Source: Pseudomonas sp. S06B 330 (GTDB taxonomy: Bacteria; Pseudomonadota; Gammaproteobacteria; Pseudomonadales; Pseudomonadaceae). Taken from it: DNA of 64,000 bases. Shown here in pieces: positions 17,458-26,424 of the stretch (positions are counted from its first letter, which is position 1; every line of letters starts with the position of its first letter). The stretch covers positions 1,031,501 through 1,095,500 of the forward strand of contig NZ_CP088149.1 of the NCBI RefSeq assembly GCF_002845275.2, written 5' to 3'. The notes under the pieces were generated by a model that was given only the letters and a program-made list of their open reading frames with translations, was not told the origin of the DNA and made no database searches. The translations under genes were made by a program, and so were the position numbers.

Positions 17458-18265
17458 GGCCGAAGCGCTTTTTCAGCACGGTATCCAGGAGCATGCGCGG
17501 CAGCCAGCGGGCCATTAACGGCAGCGCACGGCTGCCGTTGCCCAGACGCACCAATGCTGGCGTAGGCTGTTTTTGCACTGCGGCGAGCAGCCCTTGGGCG
17601 AAATCCGCAGCCGACGTTGGGTGGTCTTGAGAGGCGCGAGCACGGGCATGGATCTGTTCGCGCAACGGCCACCACGGTGAGTCGGCGGCCAGCACCTGTT
17701 CGGCTTGGGTCTGGGCGTTGTCGGCAAACTGCGTGGCGATGGCGCCCGGTTGCACCTCCATGACGCGGATGCCCATCGGCGCCAGCTCCAGGCGCAGGGC
17801 ATCGCTCAGGGCATGCACGGCGGCTTTGGAGGCACAGTAGGCCCCGGCAAATGGCGTGACCAGCACACCGGAAACGCTGCCGATGTTCACCACCAATCCC
17901 TTGTTGCGGCGCAACGCCGGGAACAGCGCGCGGGTGACGCCAACCAGGGCGAAGACATTGGTTTCGAACTGGCGGTGCATAGCCTCGACACCACCATCGA
18001 GCAGCGGGCCCATGGCGCCGTAGCCGGCGTTGTTGATGAGGATGTCGAGTCCACCATGGGCCGATTCGATTTCCGCACTCAAGCGTTGCAGGGCCTGGGC
18101 GTCGTTGACGTCCAGCTGTCGTCCGGTAAAGCCGGCCGACTGCAGGCGCGCTACATCTTCGGCTTTACGCGCTGTGGCCCAGACCTCATGGCCGGCCTGT
18201 TTGAAACAGTCGGCCAGGGCGCGGCCAATACCGCTGGAACAACCTGTGATGAGGACGATGGGCAT
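17441..18265 (-). CDS. SDR-family NAD(P)-dependent oxidoreductase
   Basis: This is a 274-residue classical short-chain dehydrogenase with a TGCSSGIG cofactor motif at about residues 7-14, the NNAGYG motif near 83, and the catalytic YCASK near 151. The start at 18265 has an AAGGA ribosome site and begins directly with the Rossmann strand MPIVLITG. It is followed upstream by a small membrane gene on the same strand 13 bp away, possibly co-transcribed. The substrate cannot be predicted. Confidence 0.87.
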   Translation of the reverse strand: MPIVLITGCSSGIGRALADCFKQAGHEVWATARKAEDVARLQSAGFTGRQLDVNDAQALQRLSAEIESAHGGLDILINNAGYGAMGPLLDGGVEAMHRQFETNVFALVGVTRALFPALRRNKGLVVNIGSVSGVLVTPFAGAYCASKAAVHALSDALRLELAPMGIRVMEVQPGAIATQFADNAQTQAEQVLAADSPWWPLREQIHARARASQDHPTSAADFAQGLLAAVQKQPTPALVRLGNGSRALPLMARWLPRMLLDTVLKKRFGLSRPL

Positions 18266-18278
18266 GGACGATCCTTCG

Positions 18279-18743
18279 TTAGTTGGAAAAGTTGCCGCGC
18301 AGCTGTTCGGCCCTGAACTCCAGGGATTGCGGGCGATAACCCGAGCGCAAGGGAGGTAAGGGCAGGCAATCACTCCATTCGGTCCCAGGTTGCAGATCAC
18401 CTGGGCCACGATAGCGTGGTGCACCGTAGGTATTTTCGCTGAGGTTGACGCTATCGCCTGGCGCATAAGCCGCTACGCGCCAGCGCAATGTCTGCAAGGG
18501 CACGTCGTTGCCGTTTTTCATGTGCACACGCAGGGGGCGATCGGCCGGGCAACTGTCGGGGGCGTAGGTCAGACGCAGGTCCAGGCGGGCCAGTTGGCGG
18601 GTTTCGCGGTTGTCTTGCCAGATCACCCAGAGCGCCACCAGTCCCAGGCCGAATATTGCCGACAGGGAAATGGGCAGGGCTTTGGCCGGGTAGCGCAGCA
18701 GCAGGACCAGCCAGGTGAGGACGAGAAAAGCGCCGATAAGCAT
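18279..18743 (-). CDS. Hypothetical membrane-anchored protein
   Basis: The 154-residue product has two N-terminal hydrophobic helices (about 1-19 and 24-43) and a soluble C-terminal domain of about 110 residues rich in beta-strand-like sequence (RLDLRLTYAPDSCPADRPLRV), likely periplasmic. I do not recognise the family. ATG 18743 has AAGG eight bases upstream; GTG at 18749 is an alternative start. It is the first gene of a two-gene unit with the SDR gene. Confidence 0.7.
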   Translation of the reverse strand: MLIGAFLVLTWLVLLLRYPAKALPISLSAIFGLGLVALWVIWQDNRETRQLARLDLRLTYAPDSCPADRPLRVHMKNGNDVPLQTLRWRVAAYAPGDSVNLSENTYGAPRYRGPGDLQPGTEWSDCLPLPPLRSGYRPQSLEFRAEQLRGNFSN

Positions 18744-18815
18744 GAACACAGCCTTGTGTGCGGGTGTGCTTTTATCCTAACCGCAAAAATGCCTGCTTGT
18801 CGGAGCTATTGATGC

Positions 18816-18931
18816 GTAAGCGCTGCCGCCTGGCTGCGATCGGGTGTGAAACGACCGTCATTCAGACCCCTGGGGGTGACTGATTGACGACTGCTTCGCA
18901 GCCGATCGCAGCCTGGCGGCAGCGGCTACGG
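18816..18931. repeat. REPIN copy 1, GCTGCCG-CAGGCTGCGATCG family
   Basis: Two inverted arms of about 26 bases (CGCTGCCGCC...GCTGCGATCGG on the left, CCGATCGCAGCC...GGCAGCGGCTAC on the right) enclose roughly 60 bases. The left arm has mismatches to the right. The element lies just after algA, at the 3' end of the alginate operon. Other copies are at 40898-41012, 51570-51683 and 62306-62411. Confidence 0.8.
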
Positions 18932-18938
18932 GCTTGTG

Positions 18939-20390
18939 TTACTGGGCGATGGTCTTGATCGAAATCCCGCGCTCTAGCGGCGTCGAGCGGCCATAGATAT
19001 CTTCGAAACGCTCAATATCGTCTTCACCCAGGTAGCTGCCCGACTGCACTTCGATGATCTCCAGCGGGATCTTGCCCGGGTTGCGCAGGCGGTGCACCGA
19101 GGCGATGGGGATGTAGGTGGACTGGTTTTCGGTGAGCAGGAACACGTTCTCATCGCAGGTCACCTCGGCTGTGCCCGACACCACGATCCAGTGCTCGGCA
19201 CGGTGGTGGTGCATTTGCAGTGACAGGCAGGCGCCCGGTTTGACCGTGATGTGCTTGACCTGGAAGCGCCCCCCCATGTCCACCGAGTCGTAGGAACCCC
19301 ACGGACGATACACTTCACAGTGGTTCTGGGTTTCACTGCGGCCCTGCTCGTTGAGGGTATTGACCAGTTGCTTGACGCCCTGGACCTTGTCCTTGTGGGC
19401 AATCATCATCGCGTCTTTGGTCTCGACCACAACGATGTTCTCAAGACCAATCACCGACACCAGTTTGCCGTTGCCATGGATCATGCAGTTGCGGCTGTCC
19501 TGGACCACCACATCGCCTTTGGTGACGTTGCCGTTGGTGTCTTTTTCGTGCACGTCCCACAGCGACGACCAGCAACCGACATCGCTCCAGCCGGCACTCA
19601 GCGGCACCACGCAGGCGCGCTGGGTCTTCTCCATCACCGCGTAGTCGATGGAGTTGTCCGGGCAGCAGGCGAAGGTGGCATCGTCGATGCTCAGGTTGTC
19701 GCCATCCTCGATGCTGCGTTCCAGGGTCAGCAGGCAGGTGTCGTAGATGTCCGGGTCATGCTTTTTCAGCTCTTCAAGGAAGCGGCTGGCACGGAACAGG
19801 AACATGCCGCTGTTCCAGAAGTAACCACCGGCCTGGACGAACTCCTTGGCGCGCTTCTCATCGGGCTTTTCAACGAACTGGGCAACCCGGCTGACACCTT
19901 CGGGCAGCAGTGCGTCCTGGCTTGATTTGATGTAGCCATAACCGGTTTCCGGTTTGGTCGCCGGCACGCCGAACAGCACCATCTCGCCACGTTCGGCCGC
20001 CACGGTGGCCAGGGCCAGGGCACGTTGCAGGGCTTTCTGGTCGTCGATCACGTGGTCGGCCGGCAGCACCAGCATCAGCTCGTCACGGCCTTCATTGACC
20101 AGTTTCATTGCCGCCAGTGCCACCGCCGGAGCGGTGTTACGACCGAAAGGTTCGAGCAGGATGCCCTGGGTTTGCAGCTTCAGGTTGCTCAGTTGCTCGT
20201 TGACGATGAACTTGTGGTCCTTGTTGCAGACCACCAGTGGCGTGTCCATGCCTTCGAACACCAGACGTTCAATGGTTTGCTGGAACAAGGTGTGTTCACC
20301 GGTCAGGGCCAGGAACTGTTTAGGGAATTGCTTGCGCGACAAGGGCCACAGACGCGAACCGCTACCGCCGGACAGGATGACTGGAATCAT
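18939..20390 (-). CDS. algA: Mannose-1-phosphate guanylyltransferase / mannose-6-phosphate isomerase
   Basis: This 483-residue bifunctional cytoplasmic enzyme performs the first and third steps to GDP-mannose: fructose-6-P to mannose-6-P, and mannose-1-P plus GTP to GDP-mannose. The N-terminal pyrophosphorylase domain carries GGSGSRLWPLSRKQFPKQFL at residues 8-27 and FVEKPDEKRA near 172. The C-terminal type II PMI cupin carries QMHHHRAEHWIVVSGTAEV. Length and both domains match AlgA. It is the last gene of the alginate operon, as in other pseudomonads. Confidence 0.97.
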   Translation of the reverse strand: MIPVILSGGSGSRLWPLSRKQFPKQFLALTGEHTLFQQTIERLVFEGMDTPLVVCNKDHKFIVNEQLSNLKLQTQGILLEPFGRNTAPAVALAAMKLVNEGRDELMLVLPADHVIDDQKALQRALALATVAAERGEMVLFGVPATKPETGYGYIKSSQDALLPEGVSRVAQFVEKPDEKRAKEFVQAGGYFWNSGMFLFRASRFLEELKKHDPDIYDTCLLTLERSIEDGDNLSIDDATFACCPDNSIDYAVMEKTQRACVVPLSAGWSDVGCWSSLWDVHEKDTNGNVTKGDVVVQDSRNCMIHGNGKLVSVIGLENIVVVETKDAMMIAHKDKVQGVKQLVNTLNEQGRSETQNHCEVYRPWGSYDSVDMGGRFQVKHITVKPGACLSLQMHHHRAEHWIVVSGTAEVTCDENVFLLTENQSTYIPIASVHRLRNPGKIPLEIIEVQSGSYLGEDDIERFEDIYGRSTPLERGISIKTIAQ

Positions 20391-20423
20391 GAGTGTTCTC
20401 CGAAGATTGAAAGAGGCAGTTGA

Positions 20424-21080
20424 TTAACGGGTCGATACCGGGCGCTTGACCCAGACCGGCGACAGGTTGCTGCCGGATCCGGTGACGTAAAGCACCGCTG
20501 CTTCGCCGCGTTCCAGAGCCACCGGCTTCAGATCGCTGACTTTTTTGTCGCCTTCATACAGGGCCAGGCTGACCTTGACCGGGTTGATCTCACGCTCGCC
20601 ACGGGCCTTGGCGGCTACCGGCTTGACCACTTCGGTCTTGCCGTCGGCGGTTTTCAGGGTTAGGGCCTGGTCGCTTAGGTTCTGCACCCGCACCAGGGAT
20701 TTCTGCTTGTTCTTGAACGGCGGCTCCTCGACCAGTTGCGGTTTGCCCGAGGCGTTGTTGACCAGGGTGTAGTAGTGATCGGAGGCGAGCTTTACCGGCA
20801 CGCTCTGGCTGCCGACTTTGGCGCTGTAATCGCCTTGTGGCATGAAGCTGAAGTCGCTGCTGGCCTGAGCGGCCACCTCGTTGATCTGGGTGTTGCCGAC
20901 ACTGGCGCTGACCGCCTGGTTGCTGGCGTTGTAGATGCGCACGAAGGTCGAGCCTTTCGGCGCGCTGGGGCCATACAGCGCGGCGTCGGCGCCGGCAAAG
21001 GCCTGCAGGGAGAGCAGACTCAGACCTGCGGCCAGGGCGCAGGCTTTGGCGATGCGGTGCTTGGTAGTGTGCAAGGTCAT
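20424..21080 (-). CDS. algF: Alginate O-acetylation periplasmic protein AlgF
   Basis: The 218-residue secreted protein has a signal peptide ending at about AFA (residues 1-29) and a two-domain periplasmic body. AlgF takes part in O-acetylating mannuronate residues with AlgI, AlgJ and AlgX, probably as an adaptor. Identity is supported by the sequence pattern APKGSTFVRIYNASNQAV at the mature start and by its position between algJ and algA. Confidence 0.94.
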   Translation of the reverse strand: MTLHTTKHRIAKACALAAGLSLLSLQAFAGADAALYGPSAPKGSTFVRIYNASNQAVSASVGNTQINEVAAQASSDFSFMPQGDYSAKVGSQSVPVKLASDHYYTLVNNASGKPQLVEEPPFKNKQKSLVRVQNLSDQALTLKTADGKTEVVKPVAAKARGEREINPVKVSLALYEGDKKVSDLKPVALERGEAAVLYVTGSGSNLSPVWVKRPVSTR

Positions 21081-21093
21081 GGATGTTTCCTCT

Positions 21094-22251
21094 TCAGTTT
21101 TGCGTCCGGGTGGACGACAGAGCCAGGTCTTGGTTGGCAGTTCGGGTTTTCTTCAGTTCAGCGATCCACTGCGGGTCGAAGTCGCTGAGGTCGTTCTTCA
21201 TTGGCAGATAGCGTTCCGGGAACTCCCAGATCAGCACCTGTGGGGCGCTGTCCTTGAAGGCGTCGCTCTTGAGGTACTTGAGCATCGGCAGCAGCGGGCC
21301 ATGGCCGTCTTCGGCGTAATTGACCACGTCGCTGCGCAAGGCCTGCTGCAGGGCACCGAGGAAGTTCCAGTTGGGGTTGGCGCTGTAGCTGGTGCCAACC
21401 AGCGCCACCGGGATTTCGTTGTCGGCGAACAGTGCATCGCCACTTTCTACCGCTGCTTCGGCCGGGCGGGTGCTGCGCTGTTGCAAGGTGTCCGGTGCCG
21501 GCAGCAGGTTGCTGAACAGCGGGTCGAGCGGCAGGAAGTTGGTCAGGTCGCCTTTGTACGGTGCACTCTGGCGCTGTTCGGTGATGAACTGCTGCGGCTC
21601 GCCGCTGAGCAGGTTCTGGCGGCTGACGGCTTCGGCCAGGTGCTGGGCAACCACCTCGGCGCCCATTGGCGTCCAGTGGGTGTCGGTGCGCAGGAACAGC
21701 TGGCCACGGGCTTTGGCTGTTGTCAGTGGCGCCAGCAGGTCCGGGGCAAACACGCCAGCCTGACGGGCCTGAGCATGGAACTCGTTGTACAGGTCACCGT
21801 GCAGGCTGGCTGGGGTCTGCTCGCCCAGGTACTCGCTGTAAAGGCGCGCCTTGGCTGGCACGATGGCCAGCACCAGCTGCACACCGCGCTGTTGCAAGGT
21901 GTCACGCACACCGCGGATCAGTGCCAGGTTTTCCTGCTCGAACTGATCGCTGTTGGCGACCGGCTTGAACTCCTCGTCGCTGAACAGCCACTGCTCGCGG
22001 CCCAGGACCACGCCGGGACGGCCTTCGTTGAACAGTTTGAAGTCCAGCGCCGCCCACAGGTTGGTACCGATGCGCTTGAGCGGGAATTGCTCGTCGTAGT
22101 GCGTCTCGGCGGCCTTGGCCAGCTTGCCGTCGAGCACACTCATCTGCGCGGTGCGCTGGAAGCTGCCCAAGCCACCTAGCGACCACAGGCCAAGGCCCAG
22201 CAGCAGGAGCATGAACAGCGCGGAGTAGAGTTTGCGTAATGATCGGGTCAT
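21094..22251 (-). CDS. algJ: Alginate O-acetyltransferase AlgJ
   Basis: This 385-residue SGNH-hydrolase-like protein is anchored by an N-terminal helix (about 9-29). Catalytic elements are DTHW in RTDTHWTPMGAEVVAQHL and the serine motif LVGTSYSANPNWNF. In P. aeruginosa AlgJ acts in the periplasm in acetyl transfer to alginate with AlgI and AlgF. The gene ends 13 bp before algF and begins 11 bp after algI, in a tight acetylation sub-operon. Confidence 0.95.
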   Translation of the reverse strand: MTRSLRKLYSALFMLLLLGLGLWSLGGLGSFQRTAQMSVLDGKLAKAAETHYDEQFPLKRIGTNLWAALDFKLFNEGRPGVVLGREQWLFSDEEFKPVANSDQFEQENLALIRGVRDTLQQRGVQLVLAIVPAKARLYSEYLGEQTPASLHGDLYNEFHAQARQAGVFAPDLLAPLTTAKARGQLFLRTDTHWTPMGAEVVAQHLAEAVSRQNLLSGEPQQFITEQRQSAPYKGDLTNFLPLDPLFSNLLPAPDTLQQRSTRPAEAAVESGDALFADNEIPVALVGTSYSANPNWNFLGALQQALRSDVVNYAEDGHGPLLPMLKYLKSDAFKDSAPQVLIWEFPERYLPMKNDLSDFDPQWIAELKKTRTANQDLALSSTRTQN

Positions 22252-22262
22252 GGTCGGCTCAC

Positions 22263-23720
22263 TCAGAACTGGAAGTAGAGGAACGGCGAGTAGCTTTGCG
22301 CCGAGAGTTTGAGGATCGAGGCGACGAACAACAGCAGGACCAGCGCGCGGGTGACGTACAGGCCCCAGTCCAGGCTCAGGCTGCCGTCGGCATGCACGGC
22401 CACCGGGCTGGCTTTGGGCGTTGGCTTGGCGTTGCGGTAGAAGTCGCGCAGGCCGAAGAACGCCAGGGTTGCGTAGGCCAACGCCAGTGTTGCCACTTGC
22501 AGGCCGGTGAGGTTGGCGCGGTTGAGCTCGGACAGCTGCCAGTCACCGAAGCTGAACATGGCGCCGTACATCCGCCCGGCGACGTCGAGGTTCTCTGCAC
22601 GGAAGATCACCCAGCCGACCACCACCAGGAGGAAGGTGAAGGCCCACTTGATCGGGTTGAAGCGCTGCGGGTTGGTGTCAAGGCCCAGGGCCCGCTCGAT
22701 GGCCAACCACATGCCGTGCCAGGCACCCCAGATGATGTAGGTGAAGTTGGCGCCGTGCCACAGCCCCCCAAGGAGCATGGTCAGGAACAGGTTGCGGTAG
22801 GTGGCGAGGGTGCCGCCACGGTTACCACCAAGGGTGATGTACAGGTAGTCGCGCAGCCAGGTCGACAAGCTGATGTGCCAGCGCCGCCAGAACTCGGTGA
22901 TTGACTGGCTGATGTACGGCTGCTTGAAGTTTTCCATAAAGCGGAAACCCATCATCAAGCCCAAGCCGATGGCCATGTCGCTGTAGCCGGAGAAGTCGAA
23001 GTACAGCTGCGCGGTGTAGGCCAGGGCGCCGAGCCAGGCGTCACCGGTAGTGGGGTTCTGCAGGGCGAAGCAATGGTCGGCGACCACGGCCAGGGTGTCG
23101 GCAATGAACACCTTCTTGATAAAGCCCTGCATGAACCGCGTGCAGCCTTCGGAGAACTTGTCCAGGGTGTGGGTGCGGTGGTTGAACTGGTCGGCCAGGT
23201 CCTTGAAGCGCAGCACGGGGCCGGCGATCAGGTGCGGGAAGATCGCCACGAACGCGGCAAAGTCGATCAGGTTACGCGTGGCCGGGGTGTCGCCACGGTA
23301 AACGTCGATGATGTAACTGATCGATTCGAAGATGTAGAACGAGATCCCGATCGGCAACAGCACGTGGGTGAGGATGAAGGGCTCAAGACCGAACGAGGTC
23401 ATGATCGCGTTGAGGCTGTCGACACCGAAGTTGGCGTACTTGAAGTAGCCGAGGATGCACAGGTCGACCGCTACCCCGAGCAGCAGCCAGCGCTGCGCCG
23501 ACTTGGTGCGCACACCGGCGGCACCGACTTTCAGGCCGATCCAGTAGTTCCACAGGGTGACTCCGGCAAACAGCGCCAGGAAGTCCACCCGCCACCAGGC
23601 GTAGAAGATGTAGCTGGCCAGCAGCAACAGGGCGTTGCGATAGCGTTGCCCGCTCAAGTAGTACAAGCCGAGAAAGATCGGCAGGAACAGGAACAGAAAC
23701 ACATTGGACGAGAACACCAT
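22263..23720 (-). CDS. algI: Alginate O-acetyltransferase AlgI (MBOAT)
   Basis: This 485-residue polytopic membrane protein of the MBOAT family has the invariant histidine region GLWHGANFTYIIWGAWHG around residues 320-337. AlgI is thought to pass acetyl groups across the inner membrane to periplasmic AlgJ/AlgX. It begins with MVFSSNVFLFLFLPIF, the usual AlgI start. Unlike most junctions in the operon, it is separated from algL by 135 bp that contain a REP-like hairpin. Confidence 0.95.
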   Translation of the reverse strand: MVFSSNVFLFLFLPIFLGLYYLSGQRYRNALLLLASYIFYAWWRVDFLALFAGVTLWNYWIGLKVGAAGVRTKSAQRWLLLGVAVDLCILGYFKYANFGVDSLNAIMTSFGLEPFILTHVLLPIGISFYIFESISYIIDVYRGDTPATRNLIDFAAFVAIFPHLIAGPVLRFKDLADQFNHRTHTLDKFSEGCTRFMQGFIKKVFIADTLAVVADHCFALQNPTTGDAWLGALAYTAQLYFDFSGYSDMAIGLGLMMGFRFMENFKQPYISQSITEFWRRWHISLSTWLRDYLYITLGGNRGGTLATYRNLFLTMLLGGLWHGANFTYIIWGAWHGMWLAIERALGLDTNPQRFNPIKWAFTFLLVVVGWVIFRAENLDVAGRMYGAMFSFGDWQLSELNRANLTGLQVATLALAYATLAFFGLRDFYRNAKPTPKASPVAVHADGSLSLDWGLYVTRALVLLLFVASILKLSAQSYSPFLYFQF

Positions 23721-23810
23721 CCCGATCTCTCCTTGTCGTTATCCATATCGGGGCAGCAGCCCCCCAAACCCCCCGTGGAAAACCACCGGAGGCAACCAAA
23801 CTGACTCACC

Positions 23811-23840
23811 CTGTGAGGGCTGGCTTGCCAGCTCCCACAG
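23811..23840. repeat. REP-like hairpin between algL and algI
   Basis: Imperfect palindrome with outer arms CTGTG/CACAG and inner arms GCTGGC/GCCAGC around TT. It matches the flank and core shape of the GCCGGC REP family but with T/A substitutions. Located in the 135 bp algL-algI spacer inside the alginate transcript, it could stabilise or attenuate mRNA. Confidence 0.65.
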
Positions 23841-23855
23841 GTTCTGCAGTGAGCC

Positions 23856-24962
23856 TTACTTTTTCTGTTCAGCCTGCGGGTCATAGACCCGGGTCAGGTC
23901 GCCACCGAGGCGGAAACTCTTGAACGGCTGCATGTCGCGCTTACGCTCCAGCTCGTCGGCGCTGCAGCGGTAGAGGCTGCACCAGGGTTCGAGCCAGGCG
24001 TATTTGCTGTCGATCTTGAGGTCGTCCATGTTCTGCTTTTCACCGTTCTTGGCCTTGAACGGGCTCGGGTCTTTCGACCCGGACAGCACCCGCTCACCCA
24101 GACGCTTGAGCGCACCGTTGTTTTCTGGACGCACATCGACGCCATTGGCCTGAGCGAAGCTGGCGATCATCGCCAGCGGCGGCAAGGCGTAGTTGTGGTA
24201 AGCCAGGGCGCGCTGCTTGCGCTTGAGCTCATTGGGCAAGAAGCCCTGGGCATCGACCTGGTTGGCAGCCACCCGGTATTCCTTTACCGACCAGTCGAAC
24301 AGGTCGCGGCGGTCTGTGGCCACGGCAGTCGCCATCACCGACCAGGCAGCCCAGTAGGAGTGATTGTTGATCTTCTCCAGGGGCAGATCGCTCCAGTCCT
24401 TGACCACTTGATCGGCCAGGCGCGCGAACCATTTCTCGATCTGCTCGGCTTCCTGCTGGTGCGCGGCGAGCGGCTTGGAGTTGGAGAACTTCAAGTGCAG
24501 CCAAGACGAGCTCAGGCTACCCAGCGCCCATTTGCGCATGGACTTGCCGGTATGGTTGTAGTCGGTGGACATCAGCGCATCGGCGCGGGCCCAACTACCC
24601 AGCCACGCCAGGGTGCAATCGAGCTGTTGCGGGCGGCCGTCGCGCATGTACTGCATGACCTGCTTACTGACGCCGCGCTCCAGCGTGGTGATGTTCGCGG
24701 TTGATTCGCGGAAGGCTTTTTCCGAGTCCTTGTTCAGGGTCGCACGGGCCTTGTCCGAGCCTTCGTACTTGCTGCGAAACTGCAGCTTGCCGGTGTAAGG
24801 CGTGGGGATGGCTTCGCACTTATAGTCGCTGGGGCCGGTCTTGAGCTTTTCGATACCGGCGTAGTAACCCTGTGGCGGCACCAGCCCGGCAGCCTGCGCG
24901 GCCGGGCCGAACAAGGCCAGGGCGAGCAGGGTGGGGGCGGCGATTTTGTTGAATCTGTTCAT
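23856..24962 (-). CDS. algL: Periplasmic alginate lyase
   Basis: This 368-residue PL5 mannuronate lyase has a signal peptide (about 1-25, ending AAQAA) and the catalytic motif NNHSYW at residues 199-204. AlgL cleaves by beta-elimination and in producers is thought to clear polymer that accumulates in the periplasm. The start at 24962 (MNRFNKIA) gives a clean signal; a longer frame adds 13 residues overlapping algX. It lies 7 bp after algX. Confidence 0.95.
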   Translation of the reverse strand: MNRFNKIAAPTLLALALFGPAAQAAGLVPPQGYYAGIEKLKTGPSDYKCEAIPTPYTGKLQFRSKYEGSDKARATLNKDSEKAFRESTANITTLERGVSKQVMQYMRDGRPQQLDCTLAWLGSWARADALMSTDYNHTGKSMRKWALGSLSSSWLHLKFSNSKPLAAHQQEAEQIEKWFARLADQVVKDWSDLPLEKINNHSYWAAWSVMATAVATDRRDLFDWSVKEYRVAANQVDAQGFLPNELKRKQRALAYHNYALPPLAMIASFAQANGVDVRPENNGALKRLGERVLSGSKDPSPFKAKNGEKQNMDDLKIDSKYAWLEPWCSLYRCSADELERKRDMQPFKSFRLGGDLTRVYDPQAEQKK

Positions 24963-24969
24963 GTGCGCC

Positions 24970-26412
24970 TCACTGGCCGGCGTGCGCGGTACGTTGCGCA
25001 TTGCCGGCGAAGTTGTTGCGTTTACACAGCGTGGCCTCGACCTTCTGGGTACCGCTTTCTGGGCCCTGAACTTCTACGGCAAGCAGGGTCTGGCTGGCCC
25101 AGTCTTCATCCTCGCGCAGCTGGAAGGCGAAGCGGCCATCGGTGTCGGAGGTCTCGGGCTTTTCGATCTTGACGTCTTCGTGACGGCCGTTGAGGTACCA
25201 GAGGGTAGCCTGCAGGACCTTGACCGAGGTGTCCTCGAACTTGATGTCCAGCTGGTGACGGCCATTGGTCAGGTCCTTGATCACGCCACCCTTGCCGTTG
25301 ACCATCAGCTCGTTCTTGCCCGGTTTGAGCGTGGCACTGGCGTGCATCTGCGCAGGCCGGCCCTCACAGCCGTTGTCGAGCAACGCGAGCATCTGCCGCC
25401 AGATGGTTTCCTGGTCCAGGCGATACAGCGGCGAGAATTCCCAGATGAGGATTTTCGGTGGGTTGTTCTTGAAGTCATCGCTGCCCAGGTACTGGATCAT
25501 CGAGCCCTCAAGACCGCCGCCGGGGAAGGCGACGTTGAGTACATCGGCACCGATGTACTGCTCCAGGAAACCGGAGAAGTTGTAGTTCTTGCCGCTGTGA
25601 CTGGTGCCGACCAGGGTGATCTGCGGGTTGCCGGAGTCGCCGAAGAGGTCGTCACTGCCGCTCTCGCCCTTGGGCTCGGTGGTGAACTGGTCCATGTACT
25701 GCACGGCGTAGCTGGTGCCGCACAATTGCCCGGCAACGTTGTGCAGGGTGCCGGTCTTGCCCATGCGTCCGGACTTGTGGCTTTCGAATTCGCGCCGTGG
25801 AATGCCCTCGAACGCGGGCATCTTGTGCACGGTGTCAGCCACAATTTTGGCCGCACGCTCGGCGCCGTAAGGCGTCCAGTGCTGGTCACCGCGGAAGTAG
25901 AAATCCTTGCCCTGTTCAGCAGCGGCCAGTTGCTCGTTGGTCAGTGGCGACAGGTCGGGCACGTTGTAGCCCATTTTGCTGAAGCGGGCGAGCATGGCCT
26001 GGTAGTTGCCCAAGGCCTTTTCGTAGTTGAACGCCGCTTTTTCGGCAGGCTTGAGCATGTTGCGGTTCACCAGGCCGCGAGTCGGCTGGTAGACCACTAC
26101 CAGCTCGACGCCACGGGCCTTGAAAGCGTCGTGCAACTGCTGCAAGCGTTTGTAGCCGGCCGGGGTGGTGTTGAACTCGGTACGCAGGTCTTCGCGAGTA
26201 CGGAACAGCCAGTCACCCTGGGCTTGCACCAGGGTGGTGAAGTTCTGCTGGTAGCGGGTGGTGTAGCGGCTGGCGTCATGCGCTTCGGGGCACAACTGGC
26301 AGCACGGCGCAGCGGTGAAGGTCGGCGCCTGGACGGTGTCGGCCTGCGCGGCGTTGCTGATCGCCAGCACGGCAGCACTCAGACCAAGCAATTTCATCAG
26401 ATGTGGAGTCAT
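24970..26412 (-). CDS. algX: Alginate O-acetyltransferase / biosynthesis protein AlgX
   Basis: The 480-residue protein has a signal peptide (about 1-24), an SGNH-like domain with catalytic Asp176-x-His178 (GDQHWTPYG) and Ser271 ([13 protein letters not shown]), and a C-terminal carbohydrate-binding module after about residue 350. AlgX transfers acetyl to mannuronate in the periplasm and belongs to the export complex. All catalytic residues are present, so it should be active. It is 12 bp downstream of algG. Confidence 0.95.
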   Translation of the reverse strand: MTPHLMKLLGLSAAVLAISNAAQADTVQAPTFTAAPCCQLCPEAHDASRYTTRYQQNFTTLVQAQGDWLFRTREDLRTEFNTTPAGYKRLQQLHDAFKARGVELVVVYQPTRGLVNRNMLKPAEKAAFNYEKALGNYQAMLARFSKMGYNVPDLSPLTNEQLAAAEQGKDFYFRGDQHWTPYGAERAAKIVADTVHKMPAFEGIPRREFESHKSGRMGKTGTLHNVAGQLCGTSYAVQYMDQFTTEPKGESGSDDLFGDSGNPQITLVGTSHSGKNYNFSGFLEQYIGADVLNVAFPGGGLEGSMIQYLGSDDFKNNPPKILIWEFSPLYRLDQETIWRQMLALLDNGCEGRPAQMHASATLKPGKNELMVNGKGGVIKDLTNGRHQLDIKFEDTSVKVLQATLWYLNGRHEDVKIEKPETSDTDGRFAFQLREDEDWASQTLLAVEVQGPESGTQKVEATLCKRNNFAGNAQRTAHAGQ

Positions 26413-26424
26413 GTCGTGGCTTCC

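Noticed and set aside
18750..18938. A small RNA or CRISPR-like repeat after algA
   Set aside because: The palindrome matches three other copies in the window and is a REPIN; there are no regularly spaced direct repeats.
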